Assembly: GCF_000014565.1 (NCBI RefSeq)
Contig: NC_008268.1
Span: forward strand, 3,100,001 to 3,164,000
Origin: Rhodococcus jostii RHA1
Lineage (GTDB): Bacteria > Actinomycetota > Actinomycetes > Mycobacteriales > Mycobacteriaceae
Direction of reading: 5' to 3'
DNA: 64,000 nucleotides
The notes beneath the pieces are model-generated. The model did no database searches and was not told the origin of the DNA. It saw only the letters and a list, made by a program, of their open reading frames with translations. A program made the position numbers and the translations under genes. Of this stretch, positions 46,381-56,155 are shown one piece after another. How positions within the stretch are numbered: position 1 is the stretch's first letter; every line of letters starts with the position of its first letter.

Positions 46381-47292
46381 TCACCCGGACAAAACCGCCG
46401 GGGCTGTAACAACCGGGTGCGGGTGGGGTTGCGCCGCCGGAACATGCGGTTGTCGCTGCAGGGTTCTGCGATCGTTCTCGATGGCGGACACCGTGCAGAT
46501 CCCCAGAGGGCCGTCGCGATCGAACATGGTTGCCGAGCCCACGGCGACTCCGTCGCACGCGCGGTGACTGTCAGCTTCCAGTCCGAGTTCGATCCCCGCC
46601 GGCAGCCTGGTCAGCGCCAGAGTGACGTCACCGTTGATGTAGCCGATGCCCTCGGTGCCCATGTTGGTCACCAAGTTGGTCAAGTCGGCGACCATTGCCG
46701 CACGCACGAACGGGGTGGTCGCCTCTCCTTCGATCACCGACCAACCTGTCGTCCAGATCCGTTTCCGATCCGAGGTTCGCCAAGCCGGTCCGCCTTGCGG
46801 CAACGGCTCCCAGTCGGCATCCACCCCACTGGTGCCGATCAACCGCTCACCGGGATGTTCGGTCGGCGAGGGAGGCTGCGGGACGCGGGAGTCGACCCAG
46901 TGCGCTCCTGCTGCGTTCCTCGATCTTCGGTAGAAGGCAACCGTGGCCCTGGCCACCAATTCACCCGACTGAATCAGTTCGGCTTCGACAAGTCGAATTC
47001 GGTTTCCCCACCGGATGATCCGTGAGCGAACATCGATCCGACACATCCTCACCGGACGAAAGAGATCCGCGGTCACTCGGGTGGCGAAGAACTCATCCTG
47101 CTCGTACTCACCCTCGATGGCGTAGGCAAGCAAGCCCAGCACCGCCGGACCGGACACCATGTCCGCCGACCATCCGCTGACGGCGGCCGCCCTCGGCTCG
47201 TACCCCGAACCTGCACGAGCGAAGAACGGTTGAGCGGTGTGTGCCGATCTGGCTGTCGCCTGTTCCGCGTCGAGCTGCGCGCCGGCAGTCAC
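46381..47292 (-). CDS. Acyl-CoA thioesterase-like (double hotdog) protein
   Basis: 303 residues of a TesB-like double-hotdog layout: N-terminal half with [32 protein letters not shown] and [21 protein letters not shown]-terminal half with [38 protein letters not shown] and [16 protein letters not shown]. It should hydrolyse acyl-CoA or bind acyl-CoA-like ligands. GTG start at 47292, one base after the stop of the broken racemase gene, so it was once the downstream partner of a fatty-acid module. Confidence 0.82.
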   Translation of the reverse strand: MTAGAQLDAEQATARSAHTAQPFFARAGSGYEPRAAAVSGWSADMVSGPAVLGLLAYAIEGEYEQDEFFATRVTADLFRPVRMCRIDVRSRIIRWGNRIRLVEAELIQSGELVARATVAFYRRSRNAAGAHWVDSRVPQPPSPTEHPGERLIGTSGVDADWEPLPQGGPAWRTSDRKRIWTTGWSVIEGEATTPFVRAAMVADLTNLVTNMGTEGIGYINGDVTLALTRLPAGIELGLEADSHRACDGVAVGSATMFDRDGPLGICTVSAIENDRRTLQRQPHVPAAQPHPHPVVTAPAVLSG

Positions 47293-47293
47293 T

Positions 47294-48389
47294 TCAGCTC
47301 CACGGTGTGGCGGCGTCGACCGCTTCGGTGGCCGGCGGGCCGGGTAGCCCGGGCTCGCTGCGGGAGAATCGCGGCGCGGGCCGGTGCTGGGTGACCCGGT
47401 CCAGTTCGACGAGGGATCCGCGGGCTGCGATGTGCGGGTTCTGCGGTGCCTCGGCGAAGGTCAGCACCGGGGTGGTGCAGGCGTCGGTGCCGTCGAAGAT
47501 CGCCGCCCACTCGTCGCGGGTCTTGGTGAGGAACACCTCGGTGAACTGTTTCTGCAGTTGCGGCCAGCCGCTCCGGTCGTTCTGGGCCGGTAAGTCGGCC
47601 GGGTCGAGTCCCAGGCCCTCCACCAGCAGTGCGTAGAACTGTGGTTCGACCGCACCGACGGCCATGTATCGGCCGTCCGCGGTCTCGTAGGTGTCGTAGT
47701 ACGGCGCGCCGGTGTCGAGCATGTTCACCCCACGCTCGTCCGACCACCGGCCCAATCCGCGGAAGCTCCAGATCATGTGCGACAACGCCAGGGTGCCGTC
47801 CACCATAGCCGCGTCGACGACCTGGCCCTTGCCCGACGTGTGACGCCTCGATCAGCGCGGCGAGGATGCCGAACACGAGGAACATCGAGCCGCCGCCGAA
47901 GTCGCCGACCATGTTCAGCGGCGGCACCGGGCGCTCGCCCTTCCTGCCGATCGCGTGCAGCACACCGGTCAGCGAGATGTAGTTGATGTCGTGGCCGGCC
48001 GTCTGCGCGAGTGGACCTTCCTGCCCCCAGCCGGTCATCCGGCCGTAGATCAGGCGCGGGTTGTGCGCCAGTGCGACGTCCGGGCCCAGTCCCAGGCGCT
48101 CGGTGACGCCGGGGCGGAAGCCTTCGATGAGCACGTCTGCCCGCTCGATGAGGCCGAGGACGAGTTCGATGTCGGCGGGGTCTTTGAGATTCGCTTCCAC
48201 GACGCGGCGGCCGCGGTGGGTCTGGTCGCGGGGCTGCCCGGCTGTCGGGAGCAGGCCGGCGCGCTGTACGCGGACCACGTCGGCGCCGAGGTCGGCGAGC
48301 AACGTCGCAGCGTGCGGGCCGGGACCGATGCCGGCGAGTTCGACAATGCGGACACCGGTGAGCGGTCCGGTGCCGGTGGTGGTCGCCAT
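47294..48389 (-). pseudogene. Frameshifted alpha-methylacyl-CoA racemase
   Basis: The gene needs two frames. The N-terminal part from ATG 48389 ([40 protein letters not shown]) carries the catalytic pair H133 and D163 with the 30-residue spacing of mycobacterial MCR. After [13 protein letters not shown] the frame is lost near 47830-47845, and the expected continuation ([18 protein letters not shown]) is found in the next frame down to TGA 47294. The total length is 1 mod 3, fitting a single extra base. It is either a real frameshift mutation or a sequencing error. Broken class III CoA-transferase family racemase. Confidence 0.85.
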
Positions 48390-48438
48390 GAATTCTCCCT
48401 CTACTTTGGGCGATGGAACGTGCTGTGACGCCGAATGT

Positions 48439-48640
48439 TCAGCCGATTCGAGCGGGTTGCGTGGTGGACAGCAGGGTGGGCAATGCCCGGGCGAGGTTGC
48501 GCTCGTGGATCTGCGAGGCACCCTCGTAGATGCGCAGCGCCCGCACGTCACGCTACATGCGCGGCACCGGGTGTTCGCCCACGATGCCGGCTCCGCCGAG
48601 CACCTGGACCGCCCGGTCGGTATGGGCGAGAGCGCAGTGT
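48439..48640 (-). pseudogene. Acyl-CoA dehydrogenase C-terminal remnant
   Basis: About 65 residues of the acyl-CoA dehydrogenase tail are readable: [20 protein letters not shown], then an in-frame TAG (48553-48555) exactly where the usual Tyr of '[13 protein letters not shown]' stands, then [20 protein letters not shown]. The stop TGA is at 48439. The upstream ~320 residues are missing, replaced by an unrelated plus-strand gene. Truncation plus a nonsense codon show decay. It sits just upstream of the frameshifted racemase. Confidence 0.8.
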
Positions 48641-48993
48641 CGAATGCGGCGATTGCCGACGCGGCGGAACTGCTGACGCAGAAGGCGGACATGCTGCTCG
48701 AACGTCTGGCGGACCAGGTGATGGCCGCTCCCACGCCAGGTTCGAGGGCCTGGTACGCGCACCGGAACACCGCCGCGGACTCGGTGAAGGAACGGTTGCT
48801 GGTGCGGATCGCGATCGCGCACCAGGCGCATTTCGACCTCGCCGAGGACATTGCTCGCGCCCGTGCGGCCGGCGCCGGGTGGGCAGAAATCGGCGAAGCC
48901 ACCAGCCTGACCGCCCACCAGTCCCGCAAGCGGTGGGACACCACCCCGGCCGCATCACGCCGGCAGGAATCCGGTCAGCTCGCCATCTGGTGA
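48637..48993 (+). CDS. Small hypothetical protein with HTH-like C-terminus
   Basis: 118 residues from GTG 48637 (ATG 48622 adds five residues but lies in the antisense of the dehydrogenase remnant). Helical N-terminus ([20 protein letters not shown]) and a C-terminal block [20 protein letters not shown] followed by AHQSRKRWD that looks like a helix-turn-helix of the 'WAEIG..LG.TRQ.A..RW' type seen in small actinobacterial proteins. Function not known. Its left end abuts the dehydrogenase pseudogene, marking a rearrangement junction. Confidence 0.55.
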   Translation: MSNAAIADAAELLTQKADMLLERLADQVMAAPTPGSRAWYAHRNTAADSVKERLLVRIAIAHQAHFDLAEDIARARAAGAGWAEIGEATSLTAHQSRKRWDTTPAASRRQESGQLAIW

Positions 48994-49033
48994 CCCCTGA
49001 TCGCCGTGCAGGCTGGTTACGTAAGCCGCTATC

Positions 49034-49462
49034 TCACGGGACATTCCAGGTGCCCGCGCCGGGCAGTGCCGTGACGGCAACGCCGGACCGGCCGTCGACC
49101 GTCATGGCGGCAACCAGGATTCCCGAGCCGGTTACGACGGGAGTCGGCTTGACCGCCGGGACCACGGTTCCCCCCACTCCGGTCGACAGGTTGCGCCAGT
49201 GCACGGTGCAGGAGCAGTAGCCGACGAACTCGGTGATACCCCGCCTCTCCGGGTCGGTGCGCACCGTCACCTGCGTGTAGACGAGGGTGGGCAATCCCGT
49301 GGGCAGAGTCGTGATCCCGACGACTGGCACCGGAAGGGCGGTGTCCGCGGGCGCTGCGGTCGCGACCGGTGCGGCGCTGAGGAAGAGGGCACCCAGTCCG
49401 ACCAGGACAGTGGTGATCGACATCCGGCGTCCGGGTAGGGCGTGCGAGGTACGACGTCGCAT
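49034..49462 (-). CDS. Secreted protein with W-x-N-x-x-TG motif
   Basis: 142 residues. Signal peptide with basic MRRRTSHALPGRR, a hydrophobic helix MSITTVLVGLGALFLSAAP and cleavage near ATAA. The mature part has LVYTQVTVRTDPERRGITEF, a CSC pair, VHWRNLSTGVGGTVV and a closing GSGILVAAMTV. The block VHWRNLSTG is nearly the same as LHWRNLETG in the protein at 30803. GGAGGAAGG precedes the ATG at 49462. Function unknown. Confidence 0.8.
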   Translation of the reverse strand: MRRRTSHALPGRRMSITTVLVGLGALFLSAAPVATAAPADTALPVPVVGITTLPTGLPTLVYTQVTVRTDPERRGITEFVGYCSCTVHWRNLSTGVGGTVVPAVKPTPVVTGSGILVAAMTVDGRSGVAVTALPGAGTWNVP

Positions 49463-50070
49463 CGGATCCTTCCTCCCATCAGAACCCTCATTCGTTCGCC
49501 CGCGGACACCATCGGCGGCGCGCGAGGGATCACCGATGCCGTCGTCACGCTCTCGTCATTCGTTACTTTCCGACCTCACCGGGGACAGACCCGTACTCCG
49601 CCGGGGTGAGTGGCCTGATAGGTGCGGGCGGCCCTCTTCTTCGCGGAATTCTTCGTCATCGCGGTCCAATTCACTACTCGAGGACGACGCCCCGCATCCG
49701 CCGCCACGGTCAGTGACGGATCGGCTGTCGCAGATCCAGCGGACCTTGCCCTCGGGTGCCACCGAAAATGATGATGCGGGCATCACGGCGGCTCGGGGTC
49801 AGCCGTGCAACAACCGGCTCTGACCGATGAACCTAGCAGCATCCGACGACATCACCTGCGAAGCGGTTCAGCATCCACCACCCACCTCGACCGACCGACG
49901 GACCGCCTCGGATCAGACGCGTGAATCACGCCGCCGTCAGTCGGGCGGTGATGGATCCGAATGCCCAGATCAGTAGCGCCTCGATGGCGATGAGTGCTGC
50001 CATCTCGCCGTGTGTCGCGACACGACCGTTCCCGGCGGTGTTGACCTGGCTCGGAAACCACTTGTCGGCG
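49463..50070. other. Gene-poor interval, mostly without recognisable content
   Basis: 608 bp between the secreted protein and the amidase. Only the right end (see 49925-50088) shows coding-like sequence. Other frames are short and lack motifs, and local composition is less GC-biased than in the genes around it. Confidence 0.5.
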
Positions 50071-50088
50071 TCAGCGGTGAAGGATGCC
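49925..50088 (-). pseudogene. Possible C-terminal remnant of a membrane protein
   Basis: On the minus strand an open frame without a good start reads FTADADKWFPSQVNTAGNGR, then a hydrophobic helix MAALIAIEALLIWAFGSITA and a stop at 49925. It overlaps the end of the amidase gene in another frame. It looks like the tail of a lost membrane protein. Family not recognised. Confidence 0.25.
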
Positions 50089-51411
50089 GCTGATCAGGGC
50101 ACCGACGGTGAGCAGCTGGTGGTCCTCGAAGAAGCGGCCCTCGAGGCAGAGGCCCACCGACAATCCCTCAGCGGTCGACCGGCCGGGGACGGTCAGCATC
50201 GGGACCCCGGCGACCGAACCCGGCGCTGAGTTGCGGGTGACCGTGGGGAAGACCGGCTGGGGTCGCCCGTTGACGTCGATGGTGTCGTCCTGTCCGATGA
50301 GGGGCGGGCGAACGTGAACGGTGGGGGCGATCAGCGCGTGCACTCCGGTGGCGGCAAATGTCTCCTCGTACAGACGCCGAAGTTGCCACCGTCTGCGGCG
50401 GGCCTGCTCGTATGCCGATGCGGTGACCCGCGTGGCTGCGATGGACTCGAAGATCGCCCGCACGTCCGGCGACCCGATCGCGTCGATCAGATCCGCGACA
50501 TCGACGGGGCCCGTTTGTCCGCGACCATTGTTCACCCGCGCCGCCAGCAGGCGTTCAGCCTCGTAGAACACCAATTCGATACCAGGCTCCGCGGCCAGGG
50601 ACAGATCGTCGGGCATGCACAATTCCACGATCTTCACACCGCTCGCGCGCAGGTCGTCGAGCGCGAGGTGCGTCGCCTCGGCGACCGCGGGTTCCATGTC
50701 GTCGTATCGGCTCGGGACGGTTCCCAGTACCAGATCGGTTCGGTCGGGCGTGTCGATCGCCGGACTCGTTCTGGTGATGACGCGGTCGACGAGGCGCACG
50801 TCCTCGACGGTCCGGGCGTGAATGCCGATCGTGTCTCGCGACGACGACAGGTTGACGACGCCGTCGCTCGGGTAGCGGCCGGTGGTGGGACGGAATCCGA
50901 CGATCCCGCAGAACGCCGAGGGGATGGTGACCGATCCTCCGGTGTCGGTGCCGAGGCTGAAGGGCACCGTTCCCAGTGCCACCGCCGCAGCGCTGCCTCC
51001 GCTCGATCCGCCGGCCACGCGAGCGATATCCAGCGGGTTCCGGACCGGGCCGTAGGTGGCGTTGTTGCTCGTGATCCCGAACGCGAGTTCGTGCAGATTG
51101 GTCTTGCCGACGACCACCGCTCCGGCCTCACGCAACGCGCTGACCACCCCGGCGTCGCACTCGGGGACGTCGAGTGCGAACAGCGGGCTCCCGCCGGTGG
51201 TGGGCATGCCGGCTACGTCGATGTTGTCCTTCACCGCGAACGGCACACCCGCGAGCTCACCGTCGGCGACCGCTGGATCTGTGTGGTCCACCACCGAGAT
51301 GTAGGCGTTGTGCGAGCTTCGCACGGCCGCCGCCGCGCGGTGGCAGTCACCCAGAAGCGTTCGGCGCCTGTGTGACTCGAATCCGATCCATAGGCTGAGC
51401 GTGAAAGTCAT
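50071..51411 (-). CDS. Amidase signature family hydrolase (candidate mandelamide hydrolase)
   Basis: 446 residues. The Ser-cisSer-Lys triad is K61 (FAVKDNID), S136 (GGSSGGSAAAVALG) and S160 (GTDTGGSVTIPSAFCG), with spacings of 75 and 24 residues as in FAAH and mandelamide hydrolase. It is last in the operon with benzoylformate decarboxylase and the GlcD-like dehydrogenase; Pseudomonas putida has an amidase (MdlY) in the same context, hydrolysing mandelamide to mandelate. It starts 3 bp after the flavoprotein stop. Substrate is inferred from neighbours. Confidence 0.85.
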   Translation of the reverse strand: MTFTLSLWIGFESHRRRTLLGDCHRAAAAVRSSHNAYISVVDHTDPAVADGELAGVPFAVKDNIDVAGMPTTGGSPLFALDVPECDAGVVSALREAGAVVVGKTNLHELAFGITSNNATYGPVRNPLDIARVAGGSSGGSAAAVALGTVPFSLGTDTGGSVTIPSAFCGIVGFRPTTGRYPSDGVVNLSSSRDTIGIHARTVEDVRLVDRVITRTSPAIDTPDRTDLVLGTVPSRYDDMEPAVAEATHLALDDLRASGVKIVELCMPDDLSLAAEPGIELVFYEAERLLAARVNNGRGQTGPVDVADLIDAIGSPDVRAIFESIAATRVTASAYEQARRRRWQLRRLYEETFAATGVHALIAPTVHVRPPLIGQDDTIDVNGRPQPVFPTVTRNSAPGSVAGVPMLTVPGRSTAEGLSVGLCLEGRFFEDHQLLTVGALISGILHR

Positions 51412-51414
51412 CGG

Positions 51415-52776
51415 CTAGAACCCACGGCCGGGATTGAGCAGCATCTTCGGATCGAGTGCCCGTTTGATGCTCGCCTGCACATCGAGCGAGACGTCGTCGA
51501 GTTGACGGGTGAGCCACTCCCGCTTGAGTTCTCCCACGCCGTGCTCACCGGTGACGGTTCCGTCGAGGGCGAGCGCTGCAGCGCAGATGCGGTCGGCGGT
51601 GACCATCGCCCGATTGCGGGCGTCCACACCGAGGTCGGGGAGCAGGAGCATCGGGTGGACGTTGCCGTCACCGGCGTGACCGACGGTAGCGATGCGGACC
51701 CCGGTGTCCTCCGAGATGTCGGCGATGGTGGACAGGAGTTCGGCCAGCCGTGTTCGCGGAACACCGACGTCTTCGATGATGGTCGGGAATTGCTCCATCG
51801 TGGCCCACCCCGCGAGCCGCCGGGCCTGGAGCAGCATCTCCGACTCCGCGGGATCCGACGTCGACACGGACAGGTCGGCCCCGGCCTCGTCGCAGCACGC
51901 AACCATCCGATCGACCTGGGCGAGCGCGTCGGCTCCGTCTGCCTGCCCGATCACGAGAAGTGCCGCCTCCCGGTCCAGATCCATTCGCTGATAGTTCTCG
52001 ACCGCGTTGATCGTGGCGTTGTCCATGATCTCGAGCATGCTCGGGGTGACCCCGGCGGCGAAGATGGAGTTCAAAGCCCTGCCGCCGGCGTCCAGTGTCG
52101 GGAAGCTCGCCACGAACGTTGCGGTGGCGGCAGGCTTGGGTCGCAGTCGGAGAGTCGCCGAGGTGATGATTCCGAGGGCACCTTCGGAGCCGACGAAGAG
52201 CTGGGTCAGGTCGAGACCCGCGACGTTCTTGACCGTCTTTCCGCCCGTGCGGAGTACGCGTCCGTCGGCGAGAACGACTTCGAGTCCGAGAACGGAGTTG
52301 CGGGTGACCCCGTACTTCACGCATCGCATGCCGCCGGCGTTGGTCGCGAGATTGCCGCCGATCGTCGACACTTCGAAGCTTCCCGGGTCGGGTGGGTAGA
52401 ACAATCCGGCGTCCGCGACCGCCCGGCCCACGTCTGCGTTGACGACTCCTGCCTCGACCACCACGGTGTGGTTCGTCGCGTCGAACTCGCGGATCGAGTT
52501 CATGCGTTCCATGCTCACCACCACGCAGTTGTCGAGGGCGGTTGCTCCGCCGGACAACCCGGTTCCTGCGCCGCGTGGCACGACGACGGTGTCGGTCTGC
52601 GTGGCCCACGCCATGATGCTCGACACCTGGGCGGTGGTCCGGGGACGCAGGACGGCGATCGGCTTGCCTGCGGCCACCAGGTCGGCGCTGTCGCGGCGGT
52701 AGCCTTCCATCGTGTCGGGGTCGGTGACGACGATGTCGGCGGGAACGAGTTCCTTCAGTGTCTCGATGAGATTCAT
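51415..52776 (-). CDS. GlcD-type FAD-linked 2-hydroxyacid dehydrogenase (candidate (R)-mandelate dehydrogenase)
   Basis: 453 residues. PCMH-type FAD-binding domain at ~36-215 (VVVPRGAGTGLSGGATAL, DPGSFEVSTIGGNLATNAGG, GKTVKNVAGLDLTQLFVGSE) and a C-terminal catalytic domain with VGHAGDGNVHPMLLL and GTVTGEHGVGELK. These enzymes oxidise D-2-hydroxy acids (D-lactate, D-2-hydroxyglutarate, glycolate) to oxo acids. Its place between benzoylformate decarboxylase (20 bp upstream) and the amidase points to oxidation of (R)-mandelate, complementing the FMN enzyme at 57136. Confidence 0.87.
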   Translation of the reverse strand: MNLIETLKELVPADIVVTDPDTMEGYRRDSADLVAAGKPIAVLRPRTTAQVSSIMAWATQTDTVVVPRGAGTGLSGGATALDNCVVVSMERMNSIREFDATNHTVVVEAGVVNADVGRAVADAGLFYPPDPGSFEVSTIGGNLATNAGGMRCVKYGVTRNSVLGLEVVLADGRVLRTGGKTVKNVAGLDLTQLFVGSEGALGIITSATLRLRPKPAATATFVASFPTLDAGGRALNSIFAAGVTPSMLEIMDNATINAVENYQRMDLDREAALLVIGQADGADALAQVDRMVACCDEAGADLSVSTSDPAESEMLLQARRLAGWATMEQFPTIIEDVGVPRTRLAELLSTIADISEDTGVRIATVGHAGDGNVHPMLLLPDLGVDARNRAMVTADRICAAALALDGTVTGEHGVGELKREWLTRQLDDVSLDVQASIKRALDPKMLLNPGRGF

Positions 52777-52796
52777 GCGTAATCCTGGTTCGTCGT

Positions 52797-54383
52797 TCAC
52801 GATTCGTCGAAGTTCGTGCGCACTTCGATCAGGGTCGGCGCGTCGGCGGCCAAGGCGGACTTGAACGCGGTGGTGAAGTCTTCGGCGGTCGCGACCGCCG
52901 TGCCGCGCACGCCGTACCCTTCGGCGAGGTGGACGAAGTCGATTCCCGGCACGTCGAGGCCGGGAGTCTCGCCGGTGTTCAGGATCTTCGAGAAGCCGCG
53001 CAGCGCACCGTACGTGCCGTTGTTCAGGATGATGATGACCACGGGGATCTTGTACTGCGCGGCGCTCCACAGAGCGGTGATGCCGTAGTTGGCGGAACCG
53101 TCGCCGATCAGGCCGATGACCTGACGGTCCGGGGAGGCGAGTTGCGCCCCGACAGCGGCGGGAAGCCCGAAACCCAGACCTCCGGACGCGGGGAAGTAAT
53201 AGCTGCCCTGGTGCGAGAGATCCATCTGCGACCAGAACGCGTCGGATGTCGACGTCGACTCGTTCACGTAGATCGCGTCGTCCGGAGCGCCCGCCCGGAC
53301 CAGGGCGAACAACTGCGCGGGATCGAGGCCGGCACCGACCGAGACAGCCTCCTCGAAGTCCCCGAGCGGGGGAAGTGGGGAGCGGTCGCTGGGTTTCACC
53401 ATGTTCGCGAGGATTTCGAGCGTGCTGCCGACCGGGGCGACGTACGCCTCACCGATCGGGGCGCGCGCCGCTTCTCCGCCGTCGTCGGTGACGTGGATCA
53501 GCCGCGCGCCGCCCGGGAGGTAGTTGCCCGGAACGTACTGGTGGTAGCGGAACACGGGTGCGCCGACGACGAGGATGAGATCGTGCCCCTCCAAGGTCTT
53601 CGACAGGTCAGCGACGCCGGCGGGCAGCACGCCGCGGAAGCTCGGATGGCGCGTCGGGAAGGGGCAACGTGAGGGGGACGGGGCGATCCACACGGGTGCG
53701 CGGAGTTTCTCGGCCAGGAGCACCGCATCGGCGTTGGCACGATCGGCGTCGACCGCCGGTCCGAGCACGAGTACCGGGTTCGTGGCCGACTCCAGAGTCT
53801 CGATCAGGTCGTTGATCTGATCACCGGACAGGGAAGCGGCACTGTGCACCTCGCGCGCGAGGAGGCCAGCGGATTCCGGGGGAGCCTCCGCGGCCCAGTC
53901 GTCGTAGGGAACCGACACGTAGACCGGACCCTTCGCGGGCAGCAGCGCGGTGTGGATGGCCTGATTGATTGTGCGCGGCACGTCTTCCGCGCACGTGGGC
54001 TCGCTGCTCCACTTGACCAGCGGCTTCATCAGCGTGCCTGCGTCGACGTTGGACAACATGACTTCCTGCCCGATCGTCGAGCGAACTTGCTGGCCCGCGG
54101 TGACGACGAGGGGGCTGTGTGAGTAGACCGAATTGGTCAGCGCGCCCATGGCATTGCCGGAGCCGGAAGCTGCGTGCAGATTCACCAGAGTCGCCTCACC
54201 GGTAACCAGCGAGTACCCGTCCGCCATCGACAGGACGGCACCTTCGTGCAGACCGAGCACGTAGCGGAAGTCGTCGGGCATTCCGGAGAGAAAGGGGAGT
54301 TCGTTCGATCCCGGGTTGCCGAACACGGTGGTGAGCCCCCGGGCCCGCAGCAGTTCGTACGTCACTTCACTCACCGTTGCCAT
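52797..54383 (-). CDS. mdlC: Benzoylformate decarboxylase
   Basis: 528 residues, the same length as the Pseudomonas putida enzyme. All four key residues fall at the same numbers: Ser26 (FGNPGSNELP), Glu47 (LGLHEGAV), His70 (NLHAASGSGNAMG) and His281 (FRYHQYVPG). The ThDP/Mg motif GDGSANYGITALW...LNNGTYGALRGF is intact. It decarboxylates benzoylformate to benzaldehyde with thiamine diphosphate. ATG 54383 is preceded by GGGAGAACC. It begins a three-gene operon (decarboxylase, GlcD-like, amidase) with the 20-bp shared site 67-86 bp upstream. Confidence 0.96.
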   Translation of the reverse strand: MATVSEVTYELLRARGLTTVFGNPGSNELPFLSGMPDDFRYVLGLHEGAVLSMADGYSLVTGEATLVNLHAASGSGNAMGALTNSVYSHSPLVVTAGQQVRSTIGQEVMLSNVDAGTLMKPLVKWSSEPTCAEDVPRTINQAIHTALLPAKGPVYVSVPYDDWAAEAPPESAGLLAREVHSAASLSGDQINDLIETLESATNPVLVLGPAVDADRANADAVLLAEKLRAPVWIAPSPSRCPFPTRHPSFRGVLPAGVADLSKTLEGHDLILVVGAPVFRYHQYVPGNYLPGGARLIHVTDDGGEAARAPIGEAYVAPVGSTLEILANMVKPSDRSPLPPLGDFEEAVSVGAGLDPAQLFALVRAGAPDDAIYVNESTSTSDAFWSQMDLSHQGSYYFPASGGLGFGLPAAVGAQLASPDRQVIGLIGDGSANYGITALWSAAQYKIPVVIIILNNGTYGALRGFSKILNTGETPGLDVPGIDFVHLAEGYGVRGTAVATAEDFTTAFKSALAADAPTLIEVRTNFDES

Positions 54384-54449
54384 CGGTTCTCCCTCGTGTG
54401 ATCGGCGACACCGACTGTGTCTCCGCGTCCACGCTAACGCTGCTGGGAC

Positions 54450-54469
54450 AATAGCTCCAATGAATGTTT
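54450..54469. promoter_or_regulatory. 20-bp site shared with the LysR/transporter promoter
   Basis: AATAGCTCCAATGAATGTTT, identical to 59906-59925. It lies in the 188-bp gap between benzaldehyde dehydrogenase and mdlC, 67 bp before the mdlC start. Identity over 20 bp at two promoters of one pathway marks it as a regulator site, probably for the LysR protein at 59960. Confidence 0.75.
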
Positions 54470-54571
54470 CCAATAGGGGCATAGATGCTATTCATGTATT
54501 CGGTGAACGCAGTCTGCCGGCCGACTGCGGTGTGTCGCGATCGGCCGGCAGATCAGTGGGGTGCGTGAGTG

Positions 54572-56035
54572 TCAGAACGGGAACTGTTGGGCCACAGAGC
54601 GGCTGGTGCGCCACTGCCATTGGGTGAATTCGTCCCAGCTGCTCTGCGTTCCGAATCGCGTGCCGTTGCCGGACGCTCCGGTACCGCCGAACGGCGCATA
54701 CGCGTCGTTGTTCAGGGTCTGGTCGTTGATGTGGACCATGCCCGTGCGGAGCTGATCGGCCAGCCGCTCCCCGCGTTCGACCGAACCCGTCTGAATAGCG
54801 GCGACCAGGCCGTACTCGGTGTCGTTCGCGACGGCGATCGCTTCCGCCTCGTCCTTGACGACCACGACGGGAGCGACCGGACCGAAGATCTCTTCCTGGA
54901 ATGCCGGCATCGCCGGGGTGACGCCCGCGAGAACGGTCGGCCGGTAGAAGAGTCCGTCGAACGTTCCGCCCGTGCGTATCTCGGCACCGGCGTCGCGGGT
55001 TGCCCGGACGATGCGATCGACGTTGGCGACCTGGTGTTCGTTGATGAGGGGGCCGAGCGCGACCTGTCCGGTGTTCGGGTCCCCGACCGGGAGGTTGGCG
55101 GCGCGCGCCGTCAGCTTCTCGAGGTACCGATCGGCCACCGATTCGAGGACGATGTGCCGGCCTGCCGTCATGCAGACCTGACCCTGGTGGAGGAAGGAGC
55201 CCCAGGCGCCGGCCGAACTCGCGGCATCGAGGTCGGCATCGTCCAGAACGATCAGGGCGTTGTTGCCGCCGAGCTCGAGGGAGACACGCTTGAGCGTCCG
55301 TCCGGCGGTCGCGCCGACCTGGCGTCCGACGGAGGTCGAGCCGGTGAACGAGATCAGGGAGACGGCAGGGTGCTCGGACAGCGCCTGCCCGGGCTCGGCG
55401 TCCCCGGCGAGTACGTGCAGTACTCCCTCCGGCAGCCCTGCCGCCGCGAACAGCTGAGCGATCACGACGCCGCCGCTGATCGCGGTCTGCACGTCGGGCT
55501 TGAGGACGACCGCGTTACCGAGAGCGAGGGCGGGTGCGACCGCTCGCATCGCCAGGACCAGCGGGAAGTTCCACGGGCTGATGACGCCGACGACACCCAA
55601 CGGAACACGGCGTCCGATGCTGACGCGGCCTTCCTGGCTGGTGGGCAGGAGGTGACCCCACGGCTGGGTGGGCAGGGCCGATGCTTCCCACAGCTCGGAG
55701 AGAACCAGGTCGACCTCGAAAGCGGCCTTGCCCGGGACGGCGCCGCCCTCGCGGATCAGCCAGCGTTCGACCTCGGCGCGGTTCGCGTCGAGTGTCATTG
55801 CGGCCTTGCGTAATACGTCCGCGCGGGCGTGACCGGTGCGGGCGGCCCAGTCCGGCTGTGCGGCCGCGGCGCGGCGGGCGGCGCGGTCGATGTCGGATGC
55901 GTCCGCTGCGCCGATTTCACCGAGTACGGCGCCGGTGGCGGGCTCGGTCACCTTGATGCTGCCGCCCGAAGCGGTGACCCAGTTGCCGTCGAAGATCTTG
56001 CCGGACCAGGTCTCGCCGCCGAGAAGGTCAGTCAT
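54572..56035 (-). CDS. Benzaldehyde dehydrogenase (ALDH superfamily)
   Basis: 487 residues. Catalytic Cys288 (HQGQVCMTAGRH), general base Glu254 (SLELGGNNALIVL), oxyanion Asn156 (SPWNFPLVLAM) and NAD-binding FTGSTSVGRQVG. The sequence is of the XylC/vanillin-benzaldehyde type. It oxidises benzaldehyde from MdlC to benzoate. ATG 56035 with GGGAG 7 bp upstream. It sits between the AraC gene and mdlC; the 120-bp gap upstream may hold its own promoter. Confidence 0.9.
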   Translation of the reverse strand: MTDLLGGETWSGKIFDGNWVTASGGSIKVTEPATGAVLGEIGAADASDIDRAARRAAAAQPDWAARTGHARADVLRKAAMTLDANRAEVERWLIREGGAVPGKAAFEVDLVLSELWEASALPTQPWGHLLPTSQEGRVSIGRRVPLGVVGVISPWNFPLVLAMRAVAPALALGNAVVLKPDVQTAISGGVVIAQLFAAAGLPEGVLHVLAGDAEPGQALSEHPAVSLISFTGSTSVGRQVGATAGRTLKRVSLELGGNNALIVLDDADLDAASSAGAWGSFLHQGQVCMTAGRHIVLESVADRYLEKLTARAANLPVGDPNTGQVALGPLINEHQVANVDRIVRATRDAGAEIRTGGTFDGLFYRPTVLAGVTPAMPAFQEEIFGPVAPVVVVKDEAEAIAVANDTEYGLVAAIQTGSVERGERLADQLRTGMVHINDQTLNNDAYAPFGGTGASGNGTRFGTQSSWDEFTQWQWRTSRSVAQQFPF

Positions 56036-56155
56036 GTCAGCTCCCATTCATAGAGTCGATAACGTCGATCACTTCACGGGAACGAAGCGATGTGGAACAC
56101 ACTGTGCCCTTGACGTGGGGGCCCGTGTTGTCCCGGAGCGACAGGATTGTTGCCG

